The notes: generated from the letters alone by a model not told the origin. Shown: positions 18,235 to 30,816, counted from the stretch's first letter. The stretch is DNA of 51,247 nucleotides from Gammaproteobacteria bacterium (GCA_003560975.1 PWJA01000051.1:1-51247); one strand, 5' to 3'. Made by a program: numbers and translations.

Positions 18235-19611
18235 ATGACCGTTTACAACAGCGTTCTCGAGCTGATCGGCGAAACGCCGATCGTGCGCGTCAACCATTTC
18301 GATACCGGCCCGTGCGAGCTCTTCCTCAAACTGGAAAGCGCCAACCCGGGCGGCTCGATCAAGGACCGGATCGCCCTGAAGATGATCGAGGCGGCCGAAC
18401 AGCGCGGCGACCTCGAACCCGGAGCGACCCTGGTCGAGGGAACGGCCGGCAATACCGGGCTGGGCCTGGCCCTGGTTGCGGCCAGCAAGGGCTATCGCCT
18501 GGTCCTGGTCATCCCCGACAAGATGAGCCGCGAAAAGATCTCCAACCTCAAGGCCATGGGCGCCGATGTCGTCATCACCCGATCCGACGTCGGCAAAGGC
18601 CATCCGGAGTATTACCAGGACCTGGCCGCCCGCATTGCCGGGGAAACCGAGAACAGCTACTTCATCAATCAGTTCGGCAATCCGGACAATCCGCTCGCGC
18701 ATGAAACCATGACGGGTCCGGAAATCTGGCGCCAGATGGAAGGCCAGCTCGACGCCATCGTCGTCGGGGTCGGCTCCAGCGGCACCATCACCGGCCTGTC
18801 GCGCTACTTCGCCGAAACCGCACCCGAACTGGAGCTGATCCTGGCCGACCCCGAAGGCTCCATCCTGGCCGACTACATCGCCACCGGGCGGGTACGCGAA
18901 GATGCCGGGGGCTGGCTGGTCGAGGGCATCGGCGAGGACTTCCTGCCTTCGATCAGCGATTTCTCGCGGGTGAGCAAGGCCTACGCCGTATCCGATCGCG
19001 ACAGCTTCCTGACCGCGCGCGAACTGCTCCAGCGCGAGGGCCTGATGGGCGGGTCGTCGACCGGTACGCTGGTCGCAGCCGCCTTGCGCTACTGCCGCGA
19101 GCAAACCGCGCCGAAAAGGGTTCTCTCAATGGTCTGCGATACCGGCAACCGCTACCTGTCAAAGGTCTACAACGACCACTGGATGCGCGATCACGGTCTG
19201 CTGGAGGGAAGCAATCACGGCGATCTGAGGGACCTGATCGCCCGCCCGATGGCCAGCCGCGATGCGATTACCGTCGGCCATACCGAGAGCCTGGCCAACG
19301 CCTACAAGCGCATGATGCTCTACGACATCTCGCAGCTGCCGGTCATGGACGGGGAGCGCATCGTCGGCATCGTCGATGAATCCGACATCCTGGTTCACGT
19401 CCACACCGACCAGCGCCGCTTTGCCGACCCGGTGACCGAGGCCATGGTCACCGATCTGGAATCGATCGACCGTCGCGCCCCCGTCGACGAGCTGCTGCCG
19501 ATCTTCAACCGCGATCATGTCGCCATTGTCATGGACGGGCAGCGCTTCCTCGGCCTGATCACGCGCGTCGACCTGCTCAATTTCCTGCGCCGAAGGGCGG
19601 AGACGGGCTGA
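18235..19611 (+). CDS. cystathionine beta-synthase (PLP domain + CBS domain pair)
   Basis: SANPGGSIKDRIALKMIE (PLP Lys), EGTAGNTGLGLAL, VGVGSSGTITG; C-terminal tandem CBS domains. Confidence 0.93.
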   Translation: MTVYNSVLELIGETPIVRVNHFDTGPCELFLKLESANPGGSIKDRIALKMIEAAEQRGDLEPGATLVEGTAGNTGLGLALVAASKGYRLVLVIPDKMSREKISNLKAMGADVVITRSDVGKGHPEYYQDLAARIAGETENSYFINQFGNPDNPLAHETMTGPEIWRQMEGQLDAIVVGVGSSGTITGLSRYFAETAPELELILADPEGSILADYIATGRVREDAGGWLVEGIGEDFLPSISDFSRVSKAYAVSDRDSFLTARELLQREGLMGGSSTGTLVAAALRYCREQTAPKRVLSMVCDTGNRYLSKVYNDHWMRDHGLLEGSNHGDLRDLIARPMASRDAITVGHTESLANAYKRMMLYDISQLPVMDGERIVGIVDESDILVHVHTDQRRFADPVTEAMVTDLESIDRRAPVDELLPIFNRDHVAIVMDGQRFLGLITRVDLLNFLRRRAETG

Positions 19612-19714
19612 ATTGACCTGGAAAATAAAGGGGGGTGGTTCGGTTCAAGAACACGGTTTTGAAACCGGGCTGGCGTTGGCGCGACCATCCAGAGAACGAA
19701 TCAGCAGACCCACG

Positions 19715-19740
19715 GAGCCGGCTCGAAGACGAGCCGGCTC
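19715..19740. repeat. Duplicated self-palindrome GAGCCGGCTC-gaagac-GAGCCGGCTC upstream of abgT
   Basis: Two identical, individually palindromic 10-mers, followed by extended -10-like TGCTATGAT. Confidence 0.9.
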
Positions 19741-19784
19741 TGCTATGATCCGGGGCTGTTTGTTCAAACGCGGACCGTCTTCTC

Positions 19785-21380
19785 TTGAGCACTGATTCTG
19801 GCCGAACCGCCGAGCCGTCGGAGACGCGAAACTGGTTTACCCGTTTCCTGGATACCGTGGAGTGGCTGGGCAACCTGCTGCCGCATCCGGTCACCCTGTT
19901 CGCCCTGCTGGCAACGGCCATGGTGTTCGTGTCCGGGCTGTTCGGCTGGCTGGGGGTCTCGGTCACCGATCCGCGACCGGGATCGGAGGGCGCCTCCATC
20001 GAGGCGGTCAGCCTGATGAACGCCGAAGGCGTGCGCATGATCTTCGGCAACCTGGTTTCGAACTTCGTCAACTTTGCCCCGCTGGGTGTGGTGCTGGTCG
20101 CCATGCTCGGCGTGGGCGTAGCCGAGAAATCCGGCCTGCTCTCGGCCCTGGTCCGCGGCATCGTGCTGAACGCGCCCAAGCACCTGGTCACCGTGGCGCT
20201 GGTGTTTGCCGGGGTGATTTCCAACACCGCATCGGAAATGGGCTACGTGGTCCTGGTGCCGCTGGGGGGTGCGATCTTCCTGGCCCTGGGCCGGCATCCG
20301 CTGGCCGGCATGGCCGCGGCCTTCGCCGGCGTGTCCGGTGGCTACAGCGCCAACCTGCTGCTGGGCACCATCGATCCGCTGCTGGCCGGGATCACCCAGG
20401 AGGCCGCGCGCCTGATCGACCCGGAATACGAGGTGTTCGCCACCGCCAACTGGTACTTCATGATCATCAGCACCTTCATGATCACCGCGGTGGGCTCGCT
20501 GGTCACCATCTTCATCGTCGAGCCCAAGCTGGGGATCTACGACGACTCGCGGGCCGACCCGCACGTGCTCGACGACAGCAAGATGAGCCCGCTGGAAGCG
20601 AGGGAAAAGAAGGGCCTGCTCATGGCCGGTCTGGCGATGCTCGGCGTCATCGGACTGATCTTGCTGCTGGTGGTACCGGAGCAAGGCGTGCTGCGCGACC
20701 CGGCGGCAGCGGGGGAAGGCTTCCTGGCATCCTCGACGCCCTTTTTCCGCTCGATCGTGGCCTGGATCTTCGTGTTCTTCCTGGTCACCGGCTTTGCCTA
20801 CGGCAAGGTCGTCGGCACGATGAAAAACGACCGCGACGTCATCGACGGCATGGCCTCGGCCATCGCCACCCTGGGCCTGTACATCGTGCTGGTGTTTTTC
20901 GCCGCCCAGTTCGTCGCGTTCTTCGGCTGGACCAATCTGGGCCTGATCACGGCCATAGCCGGGGCCGATTTCCTCCAGGCCATCGGCCTGACCGGACCGC
21001 TGGTGTTTTTCTTCTTCATCATCATGTGCGGCATCGTCAACCTGAGCCTCGGCTCGGCCTCGGCCCAGTGGGCGGTGACCGCGCCCATCTTCGTGCCCAT
21101 GCTGATGCTGATCGGCTATGCCCCGGAGGTCATCCAGGGCGCCTACCGGATCGGTGATTCGACCACCAACATCATCACGCCGATGATGAGTTATTTCGGC
21201 CTGATCCTGGCCTGGGCGACCCGCTACGACAAGAAGTTCGGGATCGGCACGCTGATTGCCACCATGCTGCCCTACTCGATCTTCTATTTCATCAGCTGGA
21301 CCCTGCTGTTTTTCCTCTGGGTCTTTGCCCTCGGCCTGCCGGTCGGGCCGGGCTCGCCCACCTTCTACACCCCTGCCTGA
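19785..21380 (+). CDS. AbgT family transporter (TTG start)
   Basis: AbgT-like NLLPHPVTLFALLATAMVFVSGLFG, multi-TM, GDSTTNIITPMMSYFGLIL. Confidence 0.92.
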   Translation: MSTDSGRTAEPSETRNWFTRFLDTVEWLGNLLPHPVTLFALLATAMVFVSGLFGWLGVSVTDPRPGSEGASIEAVSLMNAEGVRMIFGNLVSNFVNFAPLGVVLVAMLGVGVAEKSGLLSALVRGIVLNAPKHLVTVALVFAGVISNTASEMGYVVLVPLGGAIFLALGRHPLAGMAAAFAGVSGGYSANLLLGTIDPLLAGITQEAARLIDPEYEVFATANWYFMIISTFMITAVGSLVTIFIVEPKLGIYDDSRADPHVLDDSKMSPLEAREKKGLLMAGLAMLGVIGLILLLVVPEQGVLRDPAAAGEGFLASSTPFFRSIVAWIFVFFLVTGFAYGKVVGTMKNDRDVIDGMASAIATLGLYIVLVFFAAQFVAFFGWTNLGLITAIAGADFLQAIGLTGPLVFFFFIIMCGIVNLSLGSASAQWAVTAPIFVPMLMLIGYAPEVIQGAYRIGDSTTNIITPMMSYFGLILAWATRYDKKFGIGTLIATMLPYSIFYFISWTLLFFLWVFALGLPVGPGSPTFYTPA

Positions 21381-21388
21381 GACCCGCC

Positions 21389-21739
21389 ATGCCCGATCCG
21401 ACCGAAATTCGTCTGGAAAGAAACCGCCGTGTGCTGATCGTCGAGTTCGACGACGGTCAGAGCTTCGAACTGCCGTGCGAATACCTGCGCACCCACTCGC
21501 CCTCGGCCGAGGTGCGCGGCCACGGCCTGAGCGAGCCCATGCTGCTGACCGGCAAGGAGAACGTCAATATCGACAAGATCACCCCGGTGGGCAGCTACGC
21601 GGTGTGCCTGCATTTCGACGACGGCCACAACACGGGGATTTACTCGTGGCCCTTCCTTTACGAGCTTGGGGCTACCATGGAACGGAATCTGGCGCGCTAC
21701 CACGAGCGCCTGGTCGAAGAAGGCCTGACCTCGGGCTGA
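21389..21739 (+). CDS. DUF971 / gamma-butyrobetaine hydroxylase-like N-terminal domain protein
   Basis: FELPCEYLRTHSPSAEVRGHG...NVNIDKITPVGSYAVCLHFDDGHNTGIYSWPFLYELG. Confidence 0.92.
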   Translation: MPDPTEIRLERNRRVLIVEFDDGQSFELPCEYLRTHSPSAEVRGHGLSEPMLLTGKENVNIDKITPVGSYAVCLHFDDGHNTGIYSWPFLYELGATMERNLARYHERLVEEGLTSG

Positions 21740-21799
21740 CCGACCGCACCAAACCATGCCCGCCGCACGGACGGCTGCCCAGCTCAGGATGATCGCTAC

Positions 21800-22525
21800 A
21801 TGACCGATTTCGGCTACAAGGACGTTGCCCCCGAAGAGAAGACCCGCCTGGTCGGGCGCGTGTTCACGTCCGTCGCGCAGCGCTATGACCTGATGAACGA
21901 CCTGATGTCGCTGGGCGTCCATCGGCTCTGGAAGCGCCGCTTCGTCAACAGCTGCCGGCTTCGCACGGGCGACCGCCTGCTCGATCTGGCCGGTGGCACG
22001 GGCGATATCGCCCGCCTGGCGGCCGATCGGGGGGCCCGCGTGAGCATCGGCGACATCAACCACGCCATGCTCAGCGTGGGGCGCGGCCGCATGGACGCCG
22101 AAGGCCGGGTCAGCGGACTGGACTGGCTTCAGGTCAACGCCGAGAAACTGCCGTTTGCCGACATGAGCTTCGACCACGTGACCATCGTATTCGGCCTGCG
22201 CAACGTCACCTTCCGCGACCAGGCGCTGGCCGAAATGCACCGCGTGCTCAAGCCCGGCGGACGGGTCCACATCATGGAGTTTTCCAAGGTCGGCCTGCCC
22301 GTGCTGGGGCGTCTCTACGACACCTGGTCGTTTCAGGTCATGCCGCGTCTCGGAGCCGCCATCGCTCGCGACAAGGAAAGCTACCAGTACCTTTCGGAGT
22401 CGATTCGCCGCTTTCCCGACCAGGAAGCCCTGGCCGGCCTGCTCGAAGAGGCCGGCTTCGAGGAAGTCCGCTGGGAGAATCTGTCCGGCGGCATTTGCGC
22501 CATTCACCGCGGCGTGCGCGTCTAG
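21800..22525 (+). CDS. ubiE: bifunctional demethylmenaquinone/2-methoxy-6-polyprenyl-1,4-benzoquinol methyltransferase
   Basis: VFTSVAQRYDLMNDLMSLGVHRLWKR, LDLAGGTGDIA, FGLRNVTFRDQALAEMHRVLKPGG. Confidence 0.97.
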   Translation: MTDFGYKDVAPEEKTRLVGRVFTSVAQRYDLMNDLMSLGVHRLWKRRFVNSCRLRTGDRLLDLAGGTGDIARLAADRGARVSIGDINHAMLSVGRGRMDAEGRVSGLDWLQVNAEKLPFADMSFDHVTIVFGLRNVTFRDQALAEMHRVLKPGGRVHIMEFSKVGLPVLGRLYDTWSFQVMPRLGAAIARDKESYQYLSESIRRFPDQEALAGLLEEAGFEEVRWENLSGGICAIHRGVRV

Positions 22526-22550
22526 CGACTCGTCCGGGGCAATCAATACC

Positions 22551-23162
22551 ATGAGCCGATATCTCACGCCGCTGCCCGGTCTCCTGGCCAAGGCGGTCGA
22601 CCAGGCCGTAAATCAGGCCATCGCGGCCGACCCGCAGGCCGCCAATCGTCTGCGTACGCTCGACGGACGCTGCGTCAAGCTGGCCTTGGCGGGTTTGGGC
22701 ATCGACCTGTACTTCACCGGCAGCGAGGATCGCCTGGCGGTGGTCGCCGAATCCGACCAGCCGCCGGATACCGTGATCAGCGGCTCGCCCGCCGCCCTGC
22801 TCGCAATGGCCGCTCCCGAATGGTTCGGGAAACAAAGCGGCGTGCGTATCGACGGTGATGCCGGGGCCGCCCAGGCCCTGGAGCAGATGCTGCGGAAAAT
22901 CGATCCGGACTGGGAGGGCGTGCTGACCGAACAGCTTGGCGACGTGCTCGGTCACCAGGTCTGGCGGTTCTTGCGCGACAGCCTGACCGGCGGCCGCCGC
23001 CTGGCCGGCGTGGCCGGCGAACAGTTCGGCCACTACCTGCGCGAGGAAAGCGGCCTTTTGACCACGCGCGCCGAATTCGAATCGTTTACCCGCGACGTGG
23101 ATGAACTGCGCGAAGCAGCCGACCGTCTGGAGGTTCAGATCCGGCGGCGGGGACTGGCATGA
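22551..23162 (+). CDS. ubiJ: ubiquinone biosynthesis accessory factor UbiJ (SCP2 domain)
   Basis: SCP2-like sequence between ubiE and ubiB, 4-nt overlap with ubiB. Confidence 0.9.
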   Translation: MSRYLTPLPGLLAKAVDQAVNQAIAADPQAANRLRTLDGRCVKLALAGLGIDLYFTGSEDRLAVVAESDQPPDTVISGSPAALLAMAAPEWFGKQSGVRIDGDAGAAQALEQMLRKIDPDWEGVLTEQLGDVLGHQVWRFLRDSLTGGRRLAGVAGEQFGHYLREESGLLTTRAEFESFTRDVDELREAADRLEVQIRRRGLA

Positions 23163-24805
23163 TCCGCCACTCCATGCGCATGGTCAGCATCGTGCTGACG
23201 TTGACCAGCTATCGGCTCGATGAACTGCTCGACGGCGTACCGATGTTCAAGCTGGCCCGACTGGCCCGCTTCCTGCCGCTGGGGCGCGGCAAGGTCGGGA
23301 CGCTCTCCCGGGGCGAACGGCTGCGCCTGGCGCTGCAGGAGCTGGGACCGATCTACGTCAAGTTCGGCCAGATCCTGTCGACCCGGCGCGACTTGCTGCC
23401 GCCGGACATTGCCGACGAGCTGGCCGGTCTGCAGGACGCCGTGGCCCCCTTTCCGTCCGACCAGGCGCGCGCCATCATTGAAGCCCAGCTCAAGAAACCG
23501 GTGGCCGAGCTGTTTGCCGAGTTTGAAGATAGACCGCTCGCATCGGCCTCCATTGCCCAGGTTCATGGTGCGGTTCTCAACACCGGCGAGGCGGTGGTGG
23601 TCAAGGTCGTCCGGCCCGGCATCGAGGCCCAGATCGAGCGCGACCTGACCTTGCTCAAGAGTCTTGGCGCCCTGGTCCGGCGCTACCACCCGGAAGGCGA
23701 CCGAATCCGGCCCGACGACATCGTCAAGGAGTTCGGCCGGGTCGTCCACGAAGAGCTCGACATGCAGTCCGAAGCGGCCAATGCTTCGCTGATCCGGCGC
23801 AACTTCGAAGACTCCACCGAACTCTACATTCCGGCGATCCACTGGCCGCTGACGGCCAGCCGGGTTCTGGTCATGGAACGGGTCAGCGGCGTTCCGGTGC
23901 GCGACATACCGGAGCTCAAGCGACGCGGCGTCGATCTGGAAAAGCTGGCCCGGCGCGGAGTGCGCCTGTTTTATACCCAGGTATTCCGCGATAACCTGTT
24001 TCACGCCGACATGCATCCGGGAAACATCCTGGTCGACGCCAGCGATCCCGACGAGCCGACCCTGATCGCGCTGGATTTCGGCATCGTCGGCAGCCTGACC
24101 CCGAACGACCTCTACTACATCGGCGAGAACTTCCTGGCCATCTTCAACCGCGACTACCGGCGCGTCGCCGAACTGCACGTGGCGGCCGGCTGGGTGCCGC
24201 CGGACACCCGGATCGACGAACTCGAAGCGGCCACCCGAACGGTCTGCGAGCCTGCCTTCACCCGCCCGCTGGAGGACGTATCGTTCGCCGAAACGGTCAT
24301 CAGCCTGTTCCAGGTGGCCCGACGCTTCAAGCTGACCCTGCAGCCGCAGCTGATCATGCTGCAAAAAACCCTGCTCAACATTGAAGGCATGGGCCGTGAC
24401 CTGTACCCCAAGCTCAATATCTGGGAGGTGGCCAAGCCCGAACTGGAGGGAATCTACCGGGAACGCTACGGCCTGCCGCGCACGGCCGAGCGGATCACAC
24501 GCCAGTTGCCCAGCCTTCTGGCCCGCAGCCCCGAGGTGCCCAATCTTCTTTTCGAGGCCCTCAAGCTGGCCAGCACCGGCAAGCTCCGGACCCGCATCGA
24601 CTCGGAGGACCTGGAAAAACTGGGCGATCAGGTCGGGCGACACAATCGCCGGCTGCCGGGCGCGATTCTGGGCGCCGGTTTCCTGATCACGGGTGCCGTT
24701 CTGGCCGGCTACGAGATCAGCCCGCTGCTGTCGGGCTATTCGGCCCCGGGCCTGCTCAGCCTGGTCATCGGGCTGATCGTGGGCTGGAAAAGCCTGCGCA
24801 ACTGA
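23159..24805 (+). CDS. ubiB: ubiquinone biosynthesis protein UbiB (ABC1/ADCK kinase-like)
   Basis: LGPIYVKFGQILSTRRDLLP KxGQ motif; ADMHPGNILVD; C-terminal TM pair. Confidence 0.97.
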   Translation: MIRHSMRMVSIVLTLTSYRLDELLDGVPMFKLARLARFLPLGRGKVGTLSRGERLRLALQELGPIYVKFGQILSTRRDLLPPDIADELAGLQDAVAPFPSDQARAIIEAQLKKPVAELFAEFEDRPLASASIAQVHGAVLNTGEAVVVKVVRPGIEAQIERDLTLLKSLGALVRRYHPEGDRIRPDDIVKEFGRVVHEELDMQSEAANASLIRRNFEDSTELYIPAIHWPLTASRVLVMERVSGVPVRDIPELKRRGVDLEKLARRGVRLFYTQVFRDNLFHADMHPGNILVDASDPDEPTLIALDFGIVGSLTPNDLYYIGENFLAIFNRDYRRVAELHVAAGWVPPDTRIDELEAATRTVCEPAFTRPLEDVSFAETVISLFQVARRFKLTLQPQLIMLQKTLLNIEGMGRDLYPKLNIWEVAKPELEGIYRERYGLPRTAERITRQLPSLLARSPEVPNLLFEALKLASTGKLRTRIDSEDLEKLGDQVGRHNRRLPGAILGAGFLITGAVLAGYEISPLLSGYSAPGLLSLVIGLIVGWKSLRN

Positions 24806-24854
24806 CCGATCGCGGCGTCAACGGACGGCGGCAGGCCAATCGCACAACGGTCGG

Positions 24855-25568
24855 TCAGTCCGGATCGCAGTCCAACTCCAGCATCTGGAGAGAGCATCCG
24901 GGCTGCGGCGTGGCGATTCGGATCGTCAGCGGCCTATCGCCGCTAGGGCTGAAAACCGACCAGGCCTGACCCGCCGGCCAGTGCGCCGGCAGCTGCAGCG
25001 TCTCGCCGCTTTCGGCGGCAAAGACCATCTGCCGTAGCGCAACCGCAAGCGTGCTGCCCATGGCCTTGATGTGGGCCTCGCGTACGGTCCACAAAGCCAG
25101 GAAACGACGCGAGCGGGCCGGCTCGTCCAACTCGGCGACGGCCTCGGCCTCGGCCACGGAAAAGTAGCGCCGGGCCAGTTCCGCAGACCGCGGCAAGGTC
25201 CGCCGGCGTTCAATGTCGACCCCGACGGGCGCTCCCCGGGCCACGGCGACGGCCAGCCACGAGCCGCTGTGGGACAGATTGAACTCCAGCCCGGAGGAAC
25301 GGCCGTCGTCGGCCAGGGCCGGCTTGCCGACCGAATCGCGGACCAGACGGATGTCCTTGCCCGGGCGGTCCAGGTAGGCGCCCAGGATCAATCTCAGCAG
25401 AAACTGCTGGCGGATGCGCGCCGAGCGGCGATCGGCGCGGGCCTGCCGCTCGCCGGAGGGCAGATCCAGGGCCAGCCCGGACACGTTGACCAACCAGCAC
25501 TCGATCCGGCCGGAAGGCGGCAGGGCACGCCGACCGATGGGCAGGCTCAGCCGCTCGGTCGCGCTCAT
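24855..25568 (-). CDS. 4'-phosphopantetheinyl transferase superfamily protein (Sfp-type)
   Basis: FNLSHSGSWLAVAVARGAPVGVDIERRR; FLALWTVREAHIKAMG. Confidence 0.93.
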   Translation of the reverse strand: MSATERLSLPIGRRALPPSGRIECWLVNVSGLALDLPSGERQARADRRSARIRQQFLLRLILGAYLDRPGKDIRLVRDSVGKPALADDGRSSGLEFNLSHSGSWLAVAVARGAPVGVDIERRRTLPRSAELARRYFSVAEAEAVAELDEPARSRRFLALWTVREAHIKAMGSTLAVALRQMVFAAESGETLQLPAHWPAGQAWSVFSPSGDRPLTIRIATPQPGCSLQMLELDCDPD

Positions 25569-26509
25569 GACCCGGCAAACGCCCGCGTGCCCGCCACACC
25601 GAATCCGCCGCGCTCGCGCGCCTCGCCGAGGTCGGCCGGATGGACCCCGCCCAGAGCCACGACCGGCAGCGGACTGCGCCCGCACAGCACCTCGAAACCG
25701 TCCCATCCCAGGCCGCCTCCTTGCCGATCCGCAGCCCTCGCCTGCACGGGTGACAGGGTGACCAGATCCAGCCCCAGCTGCCCGGCCCGCACCAGATCCG
25801 AAGCGTCGCGACAGGACGCGCAGACCATTCGCTCCTGCGGCACCGGTCGCGTCCGACAGCGGCGCAGCGCCTCGACGGTCAGATGTACCCCATCGGCGCG
25901 GCTGCGTTCGGCCAGCTCGGGCGAGCCGTTCAGCAACCAGCGCGCACCGTGGCGGCGCGCCGATTCGCCACAGCGCCGGGCCAGATCGGCCAGCGCCGGC
26001 CCGGTCAGCGTAGGGGCCCGCAGCTGCAGCCAGCGATACCCGGCATCCAGGCGCGACTCCCAGTCCAGCAGGAAGGCATCCAGCGACGCAAACGCGGCCG
26101 GGTCGGGGCTGACGACGTAGCGCGGATCCAGGCTCAAGGCCTTGAGGATGGGCCGATCGGCGGCGGGCATGGGCAAATCCCCGACCTTCCCGGGGTGCAC
26201 CCAGCGCATGGCCTGACCCTCGCGAGCCTGCAGATCGCCATCCCAGGACCGGACCTCCCGCAGCATCAGGCGGACCGTTCGATCCGGGTAGGCGTGTGTC
26301 AGCGCCAACAGCGGCACGGAAGCATGCACGCTCACCCCGAGCTCCTCGTCGAGCTCTCGGGCCAACCCGGCGGCGGCGTCTTCTCCCGGTTCCAGCTTGC
26401 CGCCGGGAAACTCCCAGGTGCCGGCCAGGTGTTTGCCGGCCGGCCGCTGGGTGAGCAGAATCCGCCCGCGCGCATCCCGAAGGACCGCGGCGACCACCGG
26501 CACGCTCAT
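25565..26509 (-). CDS. Nudix (MutT) hydrolase fused to thiamine-phosphate-synthase-like (ThiE/TenI) domain
   Basis: Nudix box GGKLEPGEDAAAGLARELDEELGV; C-terminal ThiE-like YRWLQLRAPTLTGPALADLAR...VTLSPVQA...VVALGGVHPADLG. Confidence 0.92.
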   Translation of the reverse strand: MSVPVVAAVLRDARGRILLTQRPAGKHLAGTWEFPGGKLEPGEDAAAGLARELDEELGVSVHASVPLLALTHAYPDRTVRLMLREVRSWDGDLQAREGQAMRWVHPGKVGDLPMPAADRPILKALSLDPRYVVSPDPAAFASLDAFLLDWESRLDAGYRWLQLRAPTLTGPALADLARRCGESARRHGARWLLNGSPELAERSRADGVHLTVEALRRCRTRPVPQERMVCASCRDASDLVRAGQLGLDLVTLSPVQARAADRQGGGLGWDGFEVLCGRSPLPVVALGGVHPADLGEARERGGFGVAGTRAFAGS

Positions 26510-26572
26510 GGCCCTTACCGACCCAGTCGTGGCTCAGTCACCGGGCCATGCGGCCGGTCCGAGCCGGCAACG

Positions 26573-29297
<2,725 letters not shown>

Positions 29298-29437
29298 AAG
29301 GATCCGGCAATCGGTTCAGGCAATTAATAGGGTCATCTTGGGGCAGTGGTCGACCCCTGCAAGACAACACCCCATTCTAGCTTGGCCGGACGCTAAACTG
29401 TAGCCACATTCCGCGCAGCGGCCTGGGACGGACGAGC

Positions 29438-29755
29438 ATGGAAAAAGCAACCGAAAAAACCCTCAGCGACATTGTCGCGGCGAGCACGCCCCTGGCCCGC
29501 ACGCTTCGCCTGCAGCGCCTGTTCGAAGCCCTGGACGGCGAAGTCCAGCCCGCTCTGACCGCTTCCTGCCGCGGCCATGTCCGGGTCGCCTGCGTCGATT
29601 CCGGTACGCTGGTCCTGGCCGCGGATTCGCCGGCCTGGGCGAGTCGCGGCCGGCTGGAAGCGGCGGCGGTGCTGGACGCAGCGCGGGCGGTCTGGCCGGA
29701 AGCGCTCAAGCGGGTGCAGGTGATCGTCGCACCCCCGCCCGCACAGCGGCCCTGA
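29438..29755 (+). CDS. DUF721 / DciA-like protein
   Basis: 105-aa ORF between secA and lpxC, TLVLAADSPAWASRGRLEAAAVLDAARAVWPEALKRVQVIV; DUF721 position is typical of gammaproteobacteria. Confidence 0.7.
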   Translation: MEKATEKTLSDIVAASTPLARTLRLQRLFEALDGEVQPALTASCRGHVRVACVDSGTLVLAADSPAWASRGRLEAAAVLDAARAVWPEALKRVQVIVAPPPAQRP

Positions 29756-29814
29756 TGTCCTGATCCGGGACGTTCGCGCTTGACGTCGTGCCTGGACAGC
29801 GGCAGCTGCCCGGT

Positions 29815-30726
29815 TCAGAGCGCCTGGGCGGGCTGAACGTAGGAAATCGGTGCCGTGACCTCATCGGGGAACGAGACCTCTTCCCAGGCGGTCCGGTCCG
29901 CCAGCAGGCCCCGCAGCAACTGGTTGTTCAACTCGTGGCCGGACTTGAAGCCGGTAAACGCGCCGATCACGTTGCGCCCCAGCAAGTACAAATCCCCGAT
30001 CGCGTCGAGCACCTTGTGCTTGACGAATTCGTCGTTGTAGCGCAGCCCGTTCGGATTGAGGACGCGAAAATCGTCCAGCACGACGGCGTTGTCCATGCTG
30101 CCACCGAGGGCAAGATTACGCTGGCGCAGGTATTCGATATCGCGCATGAAGCCGAACGTGCGCGCCCGCGCGATTTCCTTCAGGTACGAAGTGGTCGAGA
30201 AATCCAGATCGGCCTGGCACGAGCCCTGACGGATCGCGGGGTGATCGAAATCGATGGTGAATTTGACCCGAAATCCCTCGAACGGCTCGAACCGAACCCA
30301 CTTGTCGCCATCACGCACTTCAACCGCCTTGCGAATGCGGATGAAGCGCTTGGGCGCGCGCTGCTCGCTGATGCCGGCCGACTGGACCAGAAACGCGAAC
30401 GGCCCGGAGCTGCCGTCCATGATCGGCACTTCCGATGCGCTGAGATCGACGTAGAGGTTGTCGATGCCCAGGCCGGCCAGCGCCGACATCAGGTGTTCGA
30501 TGGTCGCCACCCGCACGCCGTCCTGAACCAGGGTGGTCGACAGGGCGGTGTCACCGACCCGGTAGGGATCGGCGGGAATTTCCGCGACCGGATCCAGATC
30601 GACGCGCCGGAACACGATGCCGGTGTTGACGGGCGCGGGCCTCAGGGTCATGAGAACCTTTTCCCCGGTGTGCAGGCCGACACCCGTGGCCCGGATGACG
30701 TTTTTGAGGGTGCGTTGTCTGGCCAA
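29815..30726 (-). CDS. lpxC: UDP-3-O-acyl-N-acetylglucosamine deacetylase (probable TTG start)
   Basis: (L)[75 protein letters not shown]. Confidence 0.96.
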   Translation of the reverse strand: MARQRTLKNVIRATGVGLHTGEKVLMTLRPAPVNTGIVFRRVDLDPVAEIPADPYRVGDTALSTTLVQDGVRVATIEHLMSALAGLGIDNLYVDLSASEVPIMDGSSGPFAFLVQSAGISEQRAPKRFIRIRKAVEVRDGDKWVRFEPFEGFRVKFTIDFDHPAIRQGSCQADLDFSTTSYLKEIARARTFGFMRDIEYLRQRNLALGGSMDNAVVLDDFRVLNPNGLRYNDEFVKHKVLDAIGDLYLLGRNVIGAFTGFKSGHELNNQLLRGLLADRTAWEEVSFPDEVTAPISYVQPAQAL

Positions 30727-30768
30727 ATGAATCTCGCTTCGCTGGAGTTGCCGCTGCTTGCCGCGCAA

Positions 30769-30777
30769 ATGGTAGCA
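30769..30777 (-). promoter_or_regulatory. Possible extended -10 (TGCTACCAT) of an lpxC-proximal promoter
   Basis: TGC-TACCAT on minus strand 43 bp before the TTG start; weak -35. Confidence 0.4.
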
Positions 30778-30816
30778 CAGGAAAGCGTAGCAAAAAAGCA
30801 ATATTTCGTGCTTTTC

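Noticed and set aside
19613-19795. 60-aa ORF between CBS gene and abgT
   Set aside because: TTG start right after a stop, overlaps the palindromic promoter region and the abgT start; no homology recognised.
23135-24643. 502-aa minus-strand ORF antisense to ubiB
   Set aside because: UbiB motifs on plus strand are clear; antisense sequence shows no domain.
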